Under the pieces are notes generated by a model that was not told the origin of the DNA, ran no database searches, and was given only the letters and a program-made list of their open reading frames with translations. DNA of 64,000 nt from Hemileia vastatrix. Its lineage: Eukaryota > Basidiomycota > Pucciniomycetes > Pucciniales > Zaghouaniaceae. The translations under genes and the position numbers were made by a program. Below are positions 1 through 11,600 of this stretch, piece by piece (position 1 is the stretch's first letter; each line of letters begins with the position of its first letter). The stretch covers positions 697,001 through 761,000 of the forward strand of contig JASXTE010000009.1 in NCBI GenBank assembly GCA_030280995.1, given 5' to 3'.

Positions 1-159
1 AAAAATTGATTTTAATTTAATTTTTTTTTTCCTATTTTTTATAATGTTTTTTTTTTTGAAATTTTTTTTTCATGGTTGCAAATGATTTTTCTTACACTTG
101 CTTTTCTCGCACTTATTTTTCTTGCACTTACTTTTCATACATTTATTGTTCTGACCTTA

Positions 160-353
160 CACTACAATAAATGTTTGTTTAGTCTTAGGGCGCAACAAAG
201 GCGCAATGATTATGCAACAGTTATGTAACAATTGTTTTTGGCACTTAAAGGTCTTAGGTGGGTCTTAAGTGCAAAAAAAAATTGTTTCGCAACTGTTGCA
301 CAACTGTTGCACAATTGTTGCGCCCCATGGCGAAACAAACATGTGCTGTAGTG
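160..353. mobile_element. CACTACA-type MITE, copy a
   Basis: The element begins CACTACAATAAATG and ends with the near reverse complement ATGTGCTGTAGTG. The arms (GGGCGCAACAA on the left, TTGTTGCGCCCC on the right) pair over much of the 194-bp length, so it is a foldback element without coding capacity. TTA flanks both sides, fitting a 3-bp target duplication. The inner part, with CTTAAAGGTCTTAGG, recurs in copy c at 3060-3190. Confidence 0.75.
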
Positions 354-429
354 TTATGTCCCTCACTGAAATACCCCCAACTCGCGTATGGATATCCCCA
401 TCGGGGATATCTTACATGGTGCGTAGTGT

Positions 430-572
430 ACTCGGATTACAGACGAATGTTCGTTTCGTCTTGGGGCGCAATAATGGCGCGATGATTACGCAACAATTGT
501 TTCGTAACTGTTACAGAACTGTTGCGTAATCCTTGCCGCCCATGGCGAAAAAAAAATGGGCTGGCTGTAGTG
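430..572. mobile_element. Diverged CACTACA-type MITE, copy b
   Basis: Arms match copy a (GTTTCGTCTTGGGGCGCAA on the left, GCCGCCCATGGCGAAA on the right) and the right end reads GGCTGTAGTG. The left tip is degraded (GGATTACAG where CACTACAG is expected), so the start is approximate. The 75 bp between copies a and b hold a palindrome, GGATATCCCC facing GGGGATATC. Confidence 0.5.
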
Positions 573-785
573 GAAGGTTCTCTTGAATAGTACTTTATAG
601 CTTGGTACAGGTAAATATGTAATTAATAGTATCATGTTTGATATAGTGGTAGAAATTTAGTCAGCAGCTTGAAACTTGTTTTTGGTGTAATTATAGAATT
701 TCCAAAATGGAAACATTTTACCTGTTTTTTATGTTATAAAATCAATATTGTTCTACTGGTTTCATTTGCCGTTGATCAAAACGCC

Positions 786-2012
786 ATGACATTCAGGAAC
801 ATAATTTTCCATCTATTCATCTTCTACCGCCTCCTTAGCTTGGCATCTGGTTTGCCTTACCATCTCTTAAATAAAAATTCCAGAAGCAGTGAATTATCTC
901 ATCAAACTTCAATTCCTTTAAATGTTATTTTAGACCAATCAGTGAATGATCAGGCCCCAGAGCATAAAATAAGCTACTTATCGCACCTTTCCAACGATAA
1001 AATTTCGCATGATGAATTGGATTGGAATAGCTCACCAGATGTGTTAACAAAATATAGACATCAAAATTTGGAAAATAATGTATTTCGCTCGCTGAAGAGG
1101 CAAAGGAATGAAGATTATGGTACGAGTAGACAAGACATAGTGGAGGCGTCAAAAGTAAGGCATCAAAGTGCAGAATCACATGATCAAAATCTAAAAATTG
1201 ATAAATATTTCGGGGACGATGATTTATTTCATCAAGAAACAGCTTCTTTGAATTCTATTTCAGACCAATTCATTAACAGTCAGACACCAAAACAGAAAAA
1301 CGGCCTCTTATCGCTCCTTTCCGAAGATAATTTTTCGCATGATGAATTGGATTGGAATAGCTCACCAGATGTGTTGACAAATTATAGACATCAAAATTTG
1401 GAGAAAAATGTATATCGCTCGCTGAAGAGGCAAAGGAATGGAGATTATGACACGAGTAGACAAGACGTAGAGGAGGCCTCAAAAGTAAGGCAACAAAGTG
1501 CAGAGTCACCTTATCAAAATCCAAAAATTGATAAATATTTTGGGAACGATGGTTCATTTCATCAAGAAACAGCTTCTTTGAATTCTATTCCAGGCCAATT
1601 CATCAACAATCAGACACCAAAGCAGAAAGCCAGCCTCTCATCGCTCCTTTCCGACAATAGAATTAAGAGCGCTCAAGACCTGTTGACAAAATATGGAAGT
1701 CAAAATTTGAGAAACAATATATTTCGTTCACCGGAGAGTCAAAATTATAAATATCATACCACAAAAGAAAAAGATGTAGGACAGGTCTCACAAGTAAAGC
1801 AACATAATACTAAAGAAAATCTCCAAAAGATGAATTCTAGATCCCCTCCGATGATTTACATAATCCCTACTCCGCAAATTTATACCGTGGATCAAGCGGA
1901 ATTCAAAAAAACTGTGATAAGACTGACAGGGAAGTAAGTATTGAAAAGTATAGTTACCATATAATAGCACATGTTACTGACTGAAAAAATATTTGTACAT
2001 AGACCCAAGTGA
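786..2012 (+). CDS. Putative secreted repeat protein with Kex2-like sites
   Basis: I do not recognise a named family. From the ATG at 786 the protein starts MTFRNIIFHLFIFYRLLSLA, a good signal peptide, so secretion is inferred. An in-frame upstream ATG at 669 would add 39 residues and bury the signal. The mature part consists of two 110-residue repeats and a shorter third, rich in Ser, Asn, Gln and charged residues and without cysteine pairs. Repeats 1 and 2 contain SLKRQRN, whose KR could be cut by Kex2, as in fungal Kex2-processed repeat proteins; repeat 3 has SPESQN and lacks the site. The open frame stops at 1937, but that stop overlaps a canonical donor (GTAAGT at 1934). An acceptor at 2002 with a CTGAC branch-like site gives a 69-bp intron and a last exon ending in TGA at 2012, changing only the last residues. 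It is the one plausible host gene here, flanked by MITEs. A role as effector or peptide precursor is inference. Confidence 0.6.
900..1832 (+). repeat. Three in-frame tandem coding repeats of 330 bp
   Basis: Units begin with a CAT (His) codon at 900, 1230 and 1560, so the first two are exactly 330 bp (110 codons). Units 1 and 2 share long identical blocks, including HDELDWNSSPDVLT. Unit 3 is more diverged and loses the KR site and the HDELDW block. The unit length is a multiple of three, so copy number can change without breaking the frame. Confidence 0.85.
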
Positions 2013-2427
2013 TAATTCTCACCAATCGTCTCCCTACTTGACATCTTTAATATATCCTGCATACAATGCCCAGCAATATGTCTCCGTCATACTTTTTTTT
2101 AAATACCACCTTCACGAATCCACTTTTATTTTTTGTTTATTAATAAATGAAGACCATAAGACTCAGAATAAAATACCTAAATAAGAAAATGAGTAGTGGA
2201 TTTTTGTAATTCAAGGTTTCACTTGACTTCCGGCTTTCCAAATGAGCATGTTGGTACCAGAGGTTTCATATTCTTGGAGGTAGTTTAACATGTGACTTTT
2301 AATTTGGTCTGTGGTCTCCAGTTGGATGTGAAATTTCATTTGTCCTACCTAGCTAATAGGGGGTATCAAAACTAGAAATTTGTAATTATTTAAAATTTAT
2401 ATCTCAACCCCAAAAGAAAGCCACAAA
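2013..2427. other. Intergenic stretch, nothing recognised
   Basis: This AT-rich stretch lies between the secreted-protein gene and the next MITE. Open frames are short and look random. No repeat shared with the rest of the window was seen. Confidence 0.5.
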
Positions 2428-2498
2428 CACTACAGCACATTTTTGTTTTGCCATGGGGTGCAACAATTACACAACAGTTGTGTAACAGTTACAAAGCA

Positions 2499-3054
2499 GG
2501 GGTGAGATGGTATATGTGGTTAGATCATTGCCTGGATGGCCACTAGTCAGTCACCTTGACTTTTGTGTTGCAGGTTCAAATCCTTGCTGCCTCACCCCCT
2601 TTTAACCACACCCTCTTCTTCCATGGTTGGCACACTTGTTATCATGCTGGTGTTGATGTCTCATTCTCCCAACAATATCTTGATTCTCCCTCAGAACCTG
2701 TGATGGATGGACACATGCGTGAAAGCTGGAGAACCCACCCCACTTTGCCAACCCCCTGTTATCTGGATGATTGTGCTTGGTAATACACCTTGGGTCAGCT
2801 GTGGAGTTCCACTCCCCTTACATTCTTGAAAACCCGCCCCATCAAACCACAACCCCCTGAGGATTAACCTCCACCCTTCCCCCCTACAGGAACCCAATCT
2901 CTGTCCCCAAAGGCACCTAGCTCCCCCTGTTATCCTGTTAATTGCCCAGACAACTTACCCACTATGTTCATTACTCCTCACATGTACCTAGTCTATTAGT
3001 TTACAATGCCTTCAGGCCCATAGCTGGGTGAGATTATAAGAAATTTAAAAAAAT
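2499..3054 (+). mobile_element. tRNA-derived SINE
   Basis: A 12-bp direct repeat AGTTACAAAGCA (2487-2498 and 3055-3066) brackets the element, the signature of target-primed insertion. The head resembles a tRNA: GGGGTGA pairs with TCACCCC as an acceptor stem, an A-box-like TGGTATATGTGGTTAGA follows, and a B box GGTTCAAATCC sits in a T-arm-like hairpin (GCAGG with CCTTGC). About 450 bp of unrelated body follows, ending in an A-rich tail. Short frames within it are not genes. Movement would depend on a LINE not seen here. Confidence 0.8.
2508..2583 (+). promoter_or_regulatory. RNA polymerase III internal promoter (A and B boxes) of the SINE
   Basis: A-box-like TGGTATATGTGGTTAGA lies at 2508-2524. 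The B box GGTTCAAATCC lies at 2573-2583 and fits the GGTTCRANTCC consensus. The spacing of about 50 bp suits a tRNA-type promoter. Confidence 0.7.
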
Positions 3055-3189
3055 AGTTACAAAGCAATTGTTACTTGCACTTAAGACCTACCTAAGACCT
3101 TTAAGTGCCAAAAATAATTGTTACTTAACTGTTGTGTAATTGTTGCACCATTGTTGCCCCCCAAGACAAGTTGAACATTTATTGTAGTG

Positions 3190-3602
3190 AAACTTGACAT
3201 TAACTCTCAGTAAAAGTGTGTTTGGGGGGCACAATATGGCTGATTTGGTGGAAAAAAGAAGGATTTTGAAATGAAAGATTTCTAACTTTGTCAACCCCTA
3301 ATATCATGCCCAAACATGGCAACTCAGCTATTAGAAAATCCCAATTTTTCATTCAATAAAATAGCCATTAAATATTCAATTATGATGTATTTTACTCCTA
3401 ATTACCCTTCTTTGTTGACTTAACATGGAGGGAATTCATATTTTTTTAATGACTAAAAATGAACTTAATAAGGGGAATAAAAGTTAGAAATCTATCATTT
3501 CAAAATACCTCTTTTTTTCACCAAATCAGCCATGATTATTTTTTAAAATATGTCATATTGTGCCCCTTAAACACCTTTTTAATGAGAATTAATCTCAAGT
3601 TT
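3190..3602. mobile_element. MITE with long terminal inverted repeats, family d
   Basis: The left arm (AAACTTGACATTAACTCTCA, then GGGGCACAATATGGCTGATTTGG) recurs inverted at 3500-3602, where the end reads TGAGAATTAATCTCAAGTTT. The arms are about 100 bp with an insertion in one. It directly abuts copy c. No coding capacity is seen. Confidence 0.65.
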
Positions 3603-4599
3603 GTGGCTTTCTCTTTGTTTTGTGAAATACCTTTTAAACAACTACAGATATATAACCTAATGTATTTCAACATTTGCCGTGTTTGAGACTGCCTATTATA
3701 TTGCAAACAATAATAAAATATTTCCAAAAAAAAGTTTCAAAAACTTTAAATAATAATGTTAAAGTGAAGGAAGAGAAAGATTTGCTACATTTTATACATA
3801 TTCTTTCACACAATGTTTTTCTTTCTATTATTCAAGTATTATTGCTTCTGTGAGGCTAAGGTCTGGTACACAGACATGAATATCTTGGCTTTAGTCAATT
3901 GTCTAGAAGTTTAAATGTTCCAGTATGAATTGGAGTCTTCCAGGGTCCAATAAAGTCATACATTAATTTAATATACTTGACTAATTAATTTAACCTCACT
4001 TATTATGATGGTCAAAGCTTACAGGTGGTTTAGAAATTGACTGATGATCAACATAATATTTAAAAGTCTGATAAAGTTGCTAGTAAAAATGACTTTAATT
4101 AATTGGTTATAATATATAAAAGATTTAGTTAAGAATGTAGGAAAATATCCAAAAAACCCCTGCTTATATACCCATTAATCACTGGTGTCCACCCCTTGTT
4201 CCCCAGACCCCTAACACTACTATCCCCAGCCCTTACAGCCCTGTGTGGGAACTCATCTCCTGATGGAATATAAATCAAGCAGTTCAACAGGCTCAAAGAC
4301 CAAATGGCTTTCCTTTCACAAACAAAGACCCCAATAACATGTCAAAGTATACCAATATAGAAGTATAATGCATAAAAATGAAATAATAACCCTAGGACAG
4401 CATATATCACAGGTTGGGGAGGAGAGGAGCTTGAGGGAAAGCTAGACTTGCACTAAAATTGTTTTTTGGAACCCTTAAAATAGCTTTCATGTGACCTCTG
4501 TCTAAATTATTTATGCAAAAAACATGTTGGCTGATATTTCTAGAAGAGTATGAATTTGGGGCAAGAGAAATGTAGTGTGGTGAAAATATTAGGAATCAA
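3603..4599. other. AT-rich stretch without recognised features
   Basis: Only short frames occur and I see no repeat shared with the rest of the window. The C-rich segment at 4155-4235 (ending in CCCCAGCCCTTACAGCCC) is compositionally different but matches nothing identified. Confidence 0.4.
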
Positions 4600-5100
4600 T
4601 TAGAAAGGGATAACAGAGAAATAAAACTAATAAATTTATTCCCTAAGTATATATATTCTGTACAAATGGTAAAGGATTAAAAATGAATGAAGTAATAAAT
4701 AGTTTTATATTAAAAGATAGAGATAAAGTTAAATTAATGAAAATTATGATGCTATAGGGAGTTCCTAAGGTATTTATGTAAGAAGTAAGCCCTCTGAAGT
4801 GCCAAAAAACGTTAGTTAAAATTACAATTATGTTAAAACCAGTGTTATGTAATTATCCTCTAAAGAATCAATATTTCACCATTATTCCACCCACTCATTC
4901 CACTTTAAGTAACCAATTTGATAAAAACCAGTAAGAAGTAATAATTTAATTTGAAAAGAGAAGTAAAAAGTTTAAAAAGACTTAATTGGCCTGAAATAAA
5001 TAAATTAGGATGGAACACTAGATTAATTGATACAACTATTTGAAATAAGTTTTGAAAAACCCTTATAAAATTTAATAAGGGAGTGTAAAACAGTACCATA
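4600..5100 (-). repeat. Old, decayed LTR fragment of the LTR-A/B family
   Basis: The segment around 4755-4805 (TTCCTAAGGTATTTATGTAAG ending in CCCTCTGAAGTGCC, in part) resembles the inverted TATA-proximal part of the other LTRs, for example 63190-63245 and 62700-62760. The surroundings are too diverged to fix ends. Confidence 0.4.
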
Positions 5101-6586
5101 TATTAGAAAAATAATGTTCCCATTTTTATCAAATTCCCTTTCTAGAGTATCTTCAACCTTACTCATTGAGAGCACTCTTTCAATGTCTATTTTTCTTGTT
5201 GCTTTGTTTCATACTCAACTTTGTTAATTAAATCACTAGTTTTCTCTTCTCTATTATTCACTAATGTGCTCACTATGATCTACCTTCATTTTATCACATC
5301 TTAACTCTGCTGCATGAGAAATCTCTTTCATAGTCTCTTTCTCCCCTGCTGTGGCTTTGAGTATGGCTTATAAAGACAGTGACTTTATTCCCTGTTCATC
5401 CCCATTACTCCTTGTCCACTGCCAGTATTGTATCTAACTTCTCATACTTTAATGTTCTTTCTGACTCTGGTATAATTTAATTTTTTTTCTTCATTACTAT
5501 TGACTTAGAGGTACTTAGTATTTGAACATTCTTGATCTTGAGGTATCCTTCACTTACTTGGATTCTTATTACTATTTGTAAGGTACCTTTTACTTTCTAT
5601 CTATTAATTGTTCTGATCTTTCTTATTCCTTCTTCAATAAAATTACTCCTTTTCCATGGCATTTACTTAGTATTTATTATCCTTGAGCCTGAGGAGTCTT
5701 TTGCTTACTTGGCTCCTTATTACTACTTATAAAGTACTTGGTATTTGAACATCTGTCACCAGATGTCCAATGCACAAGGTTAAGGGTGTTCCTGGGTAAG
5801 TGAGATTGGTAAAAAGTGATTGAAGACTTCTTCAAAAAAAGAAGAATGCTCCACAGGGGGTGGTTTGAAGATATGTCGAAGATAAATTTCTTGCTTTGAG
5901 GTAAATTTGAGACGAATAATAATGTATGGTGGAGTAACACTAAAATCCAAGGAATCTCACAAAGGGTTGGAACTTAATAATCAAAAGGGGTTTAGCAGTC
6001 TTAATAGTTTGAATAGAGATTGATTATTAAAAAAGGTAGGAAACAATAATAGCCTTTTATAAATTCAACTATTATCACAAAAATATTATAAATCAATTCT
6101 AAAGAATGTCAAACCAAATCCCCCCAATTATATAGACAACTCCACCTTGCATTGACCCCTTTAATAAAGCACCCTTAATTTATCACTCACCCTCCTATAT
6201 AAACCACAGATTCTTAAACCTTAATCAAGATAGAGGTGTAAGGCTTGAATAAGAAGAAACAGATTTTTTTTTCTGAAATTTTTTTTACTAGTCAAAAAAA
6301 AATAAAAAAAAACTTGTTTGAAATAAAAAAACTCACATAATTTAAAATAAAAGACCTTAAAAATTTGCTGCAAATAATTAATAAGAATAATTATTACTTT
6401 ACTTGAATTTTAGGAATTTTTTTGGTTAATTCTGCACAAAAAGAAAAAAAAAGAAAAATTTTAAAAGACGTTGTAAAAATTTTCTTTGAAATTTTTAATG
6501 GCTGCTTCATTGGTTCCCTTTCTCCCCTTATAAACCTTCTCCAAAGACCTCTCCAAAATGCTTCCAAAACAGCCCAAACCCTCACC
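5101..6586. other. Non-coding stretch with a degenerate direct repeat
   Basis: Two diverged direct copies of about 80 bp (5509-5590 and 5655-5740) share TACTTAGTATTT and TTATTACTA blocks. The last 100 bp before LTR-A are CT-rich and resemble the sequence right of LTR-A at 44170-44300, as expected if the two were continuous before insertion. No gene was seen. Confidence 0.45.
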
Positions 6587-7379
6587 AAACATATTGGCTG
6601 GTTGTCTAGAAGAAGCAGAAGAAGAGGAGGAATATGGGGAGAAGATTATGAAAGATAAAGAAATAAAAAAATAATAAAAAAATAATTATTCTGAGAGGGA
6701 GAGACAATGAGATTCCTTTTGACTTGGTACAGTAGTGACAGGTATTAAATTATAATATATTTATATAAGTAAGAATTATTTTTAATGCGCGGCAAACACC
6801 AATCACCACAGGAAATCTAGGGGTGAATTGCTAGCAATCCCCTCTCTTGAAATTTATAGTGTCCCTTAATTATGCCAGGTTTATGACTATTTTATAAACA
6901 TAAGTAAATTAGAGTTAGATTCACATTTATTCTCAGATTGATTATAGACAGAATATCAACTGATTCCAAATTATGCACAAGTTGATCCTCCAGAACTTGA
7001 TTTTGGTCCTCTGATGAGCACAAATTGAGCAAAAATTGATCTAACCTAAGCTTATGCATATATAATAATTCAGGAAACTTGCTCTATTAAATTTGATAAT
7101 AAAATAAAATATTGATGAATTTATATAAAAAAATTATTATGTAAGATATTAAATTATAAATTTAAGCATCATAGGAGGGCACTTAATAGAACTTAATTAT
7201 ACTATGTGACACCTTAATACTGTATCACGCAGTTTGAAACATTTAAAACAAAATGTTTCATGATGGGCAATGAAATTGCTTGGACAGACACTTTCAAAAT
7301 TAATACTGACCATAATACACAAGTATGAAACCTTGGCATCTATCCAATAAAAGATTTTCCTTCTGATAAATGGATTTTT

Positions 7380-8390
7380 CTCAGTTACTCCCTGCTAAAA
7401 AGTGTCCTTTTGAGGTTTGTCTGACCTTCAGGGGGGTAATTTGGCCACATCACACTACTTCTATTTCCATGATTGACCAAAACATCATCCTCATTCCCAT
7501 CTAAAGAGTTGATCTCATCTGACTGTGGCTGATTAAAGGGGTCCACCACAAGTTTAGCCAAAATTTTGGTGAACACTTTTTTGATGGATAGTGACTAACT
7601 TGTGCTTTCCAAAATTGTCCACCTGAAGTTAGGCTAAACTTCAGGAGGATAAATTTATTATGAATACCAAATTAACTGAAGAATACTTTTGCCCTAGCTA
7701 CTCTGCATCATAAAAGTGTCCAACTGAGGTTTAGCCATAATTCAGGTACACACTTTTGGAAAGGCACAGTCTGATGGGTTTAATATCTATATATGGCAAT
7801 AAGTATCAGTTTTTTATCAACATGGAACTAGAATTAATTTAATATGACCAAAGTGTCCACCTGAAGTTTGGCCAAAATACAGGTGGTAATTTTTATGAGG
7901 ATTACTTGATGAAATGAAGAAGACTTGCAATTATTTTCCATCATAAAATTTTCAAACTTAAGTTTATCAAAAATTGTGGTGACACTTTTGCCAGATCCAG
8001 TCATATGAGATCAAATCTTTATATGGCAATGAAAATCAATTTTTAGTCAATCATGGCATTAGAAGTAATCTTATATGGACAAACTTTCCACCTGATTTTT
8101 GGCCAAAAATAAGTTGAAAATGTTTATGAGGAATACTAGATTAACTAAAGAAGACTTGCACCCTACTACTCTCCATCATTAAAGTGTCCACCAGAAGAAT
8201 TCTCAAACTTGTGGTTGACACCTTTGGCCTGGTCCAGCCATATGGGATCAATTTTGCATATGGAAATGAGGATTTAATATGGTCAATCATGGTACTAGAA
8301 GTAATTTGATATAGACAAAGTGTCCAACTAAATATTGGAAAAAAATCAGTTGAAAACTTCATTTAGTTTTTAAAAAAATAAAATAAAGTA
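7380..8390. repeat. Degenerate hairpin repeats at the left of the array
   Basis: Diverged relatives of the main unit recur at about 7399, 7715, 7950 and 8186, spaced roughly 235-315 bp. Each is built on an imperfect palindrome such as GTGTCCACCTGAAGTTTGG and its facing arm. The pattern suggests an older, shorter version of the unit. Confidence 0.55.
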
Positions 8391-8699
8391 CAATTTTATT
8401 CCTGATGATGCCAATTTTATCCAACACCTCTTCTGAGCCTTGAAAGTAGGCATTTAGCTTGAATTTTGAATTTCATATAAAATCCTTATTATTCAACCTA
8501 TTTCTTTTTATCCCTTTTTTTCTTTTAGATATCAATTAATTTTATGTAAAACAAATCATTTTCATAATTTTTTACCTGTATTTAATAAAATTATTAAAGG
8601 TTTAACATCACCCTGTAAGCATTTGGGACATGTTTTTTTGCTATACTAATAAAAATAATAATATACTGGTAACAAAAAATTGATCAAATGATAAAATAT

Positions 8700-11600
8700 T
8701 AATAAAAAAGAAAGATCAAATACCAGTGGATATGTTTTAAAAAAATACCAGTTGAACTGAAGAAGAGCTGCACCCTAGATACTCACCATCAAAAAAGTGT
8801 CCAGCACAAGTTCTGCCAAACTTGTGCTGGACACTTTTGGTCAGTTGCAGTCATATGAGATCAATTCTCGCTATGGCAATGAAAAAAATTATTTGATAAA
8901 AAACTTCACTAGAAGTAGTTTTACATAGCCAAATTTTCTACCTAGATTTCATCCAAACCACAGGTGCACAATTTTTTATCTTTAAAAAAAAGTCAATTTA
9001 GTACAATTTATCCCTGATGGCTCTCATTTGCTTCAACACCTCTACTGGCCTTTGATAGTAGGAATATTACTTGGATTTCTTTTTTCATATTTGATCCCTT
9101 TAACTTAATTTTTTATTCCTAATATTGCTTTTGGATATCAATTAATAATTTTTAAAATAAACTATTTTCATATTTTTATACATTTATTTAATAATATTAT
9201 AAATGGCATAACATCACCTGGTATGCATTTGGCACATGAGATTTTTCTATACTTATAAAATTAATAATATAATGGCGACCAAAAATTAATCAAATGATAT
9301 TGATGAGTGAGGAACAAATATAAAATACCAGTAGACATGTTTGTAAGAAATACTAGATGAACTGAAGAAAAATTCTACCCTAGCTACTCTCCATCATAAA
9401 AGTGTCCAGCACAAGTTCGGCCGAACTTGTGCTGGACACTTATGGTCAGGTGCAGTCAGATGGGAGATATTCTCTCTATGGAAATGAAGATAAATTTTTG
9501 ATATAAAATTACACTAGAAGTAGTTTGATATGGCAAAATTTTTATGCTGAAGTTTTGGTAAAGCTCAAGTGGATTTTTTTTTATTTTTACAAAAAAGAAA
9601 ATTTAGTGCAAGTTTAGCCCTGATTGTGCTAATTTGATTAAACATCTCTTTTTTCTGTTTATGGCAAGAATTTAACTTGGATTTTAATTTTCATCTTTGA
9701 TTTCTTTTTTTTAACTTTATTCCTCTCATATTGCTTTTGTATAGAAGTTTATTTTTTGTAAAATAAATCATTTTCATATTTTTTTACCTTTATTAAATAA
9801 TATTATAAAAGGTGTAACATCACCCAGTATTCATTTGGCACACAATTTTGGCTATACTGATAATATTAATAATATAATGGTGACAAAAAATTAATCAATT
9901 GATAAATATGAGTGAGGCACAAAGATTTAATAACAGTGGAAATTTTTATAAGAAATTTCAGATGATTTAAAATGACTTGCACCCTGGCTACTCTTCATGA
10001 TAAAAGTGTCCAGCAGAAGTTTGGCTAAACTTGTGCTGGACACTTTTGGTTGCATGCCGTCAGACGCAATCAATTCTTTTTATGGAAATGAGACTGAATT
10101 ATCACTCCATCATTGCACTGAAAGTAGTTTTATATGGACAAATTGTCCCCTGGAAGTTTGTCCAAACCTAAGGTAGACAATTTTTTCCATTGGTAAAAAG
10201 TAAATTTGATCCATGTTAATCTATGATGGTGCCCATTTTTTCTGAAGCCTCTACTGGCTCATGATAGCAGAAATTATACTTAATATCTTTATTTCATGTT
10301 TGATCCCTTTAATTTTAATCTTACCCTTTTATTTATCCTTTAGCTTTTAAATATCAATTTTATTTTGGTAAAACTGATAACTTTCAAATTTTTTTACATT
10401 TATTATATTACATTATTAAAGTTGTAAAATCACCCAGTGTACATTCATTACACATGTTTTTGCTATACTAAAAACATTAATAATATAATGGTGACTAAAA
10501 AATAATCAAATAATAAATATGGATGACACAGAAAGATCAAATACCCATAGACATTTTTAAATGAATATAAGATTAACTGAAAAAGACTTGCACCCTAGCT
10601 ACTCTCCATCATAAAAGTGTCCAGCACAATTTCAGCTGAGCTTGTGCTGGAAACTTTTGGTTGCATGCAGTCAGATGGGATAAATTTACTCAATGGAAGT
10701 TATAATGAATTTTTGCCCAATCATTGCACAAGAAGTAGCTTTATACTGCTATACTATCCTCCTGATTTTTTGGAAAACCTCGGGTGGACACTTTTATTAA
10801 TTTTAAAAAAAAGAAAAAAAATTACAAATCTAGAACTGGTGGTGCAAATTTGGTCTGAAAACTCAAATTATCTTTGATGGCAGAAATTTTATTTGAATGT
10901 TTAATTTCATATTTAATCACTTTTATTTTACTTTTTTATTCCTCTTTTTGCTTTCAAATATCAATTTATTTATTGTAAAACTAATACTTTTCATATTTTT
11001 TTTACTTTTATTTAATAAGATTATGAAAGATGTAGCATCTCCCAGTATGCATTTGGCTTACAAGTTTTTCAATACTAATAACATTAATAGTATAATGGTG
11101 AAAAACAATGAATCAAATGATAAATATGAATGACACAGAAAGATCATATACAAGTGGATTTGTTTATAAGGAATACCTGATGAACTGAAAAAGACCTGCA
11201 CCCTAGATAATCACCATCATAAAAGTGTCCAGCATAAGTTCGGCCAAACTTGTGCTAGACACTTTTGGTTGCATGCAGTCAGATGGGATAAATTTACTCT
11301 ATAGAAATAAAAATGACATTTTGCTCAATCATTGCACAATAAGTAGTTTGATATTGCCAAAATGTCCTCCTGATAATTTTTCAAAACTCATCAGGACACT
11401 TTCTTTGGTTTAACAAAAAAGAAAATATAGTCCAAGTTTAGCCCTGGTGGTGCACATTTGATCTAACACCTCTACTTGTTATTGATAGTGGGAATTTTCC
11501 TTAGATTTTTTTTTCTTATTTTATCCCTTTTATTTTACTTTTTTATTGCTCATATTGCTTTGGATATCAATTTTTAGTTTTTAAAATAAATAATTTTCAT

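Larger units (their letters stand above)
2428..3189. mobile_element. CACTACA-type MITE, copy c, split by a SINE
   Basis: Left end CACTACAGCACA, right end AACATTTATTGTAGTG, flanked by AAA on both sides. The right arm is a close inverted match to copy a, sharing CTTAAGACC and GACCTTTAAGTGCC blocks. Without the inserted SINE (2499-3054) the element is about 200 bp, the size of copy a. Confidence 0.75.
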
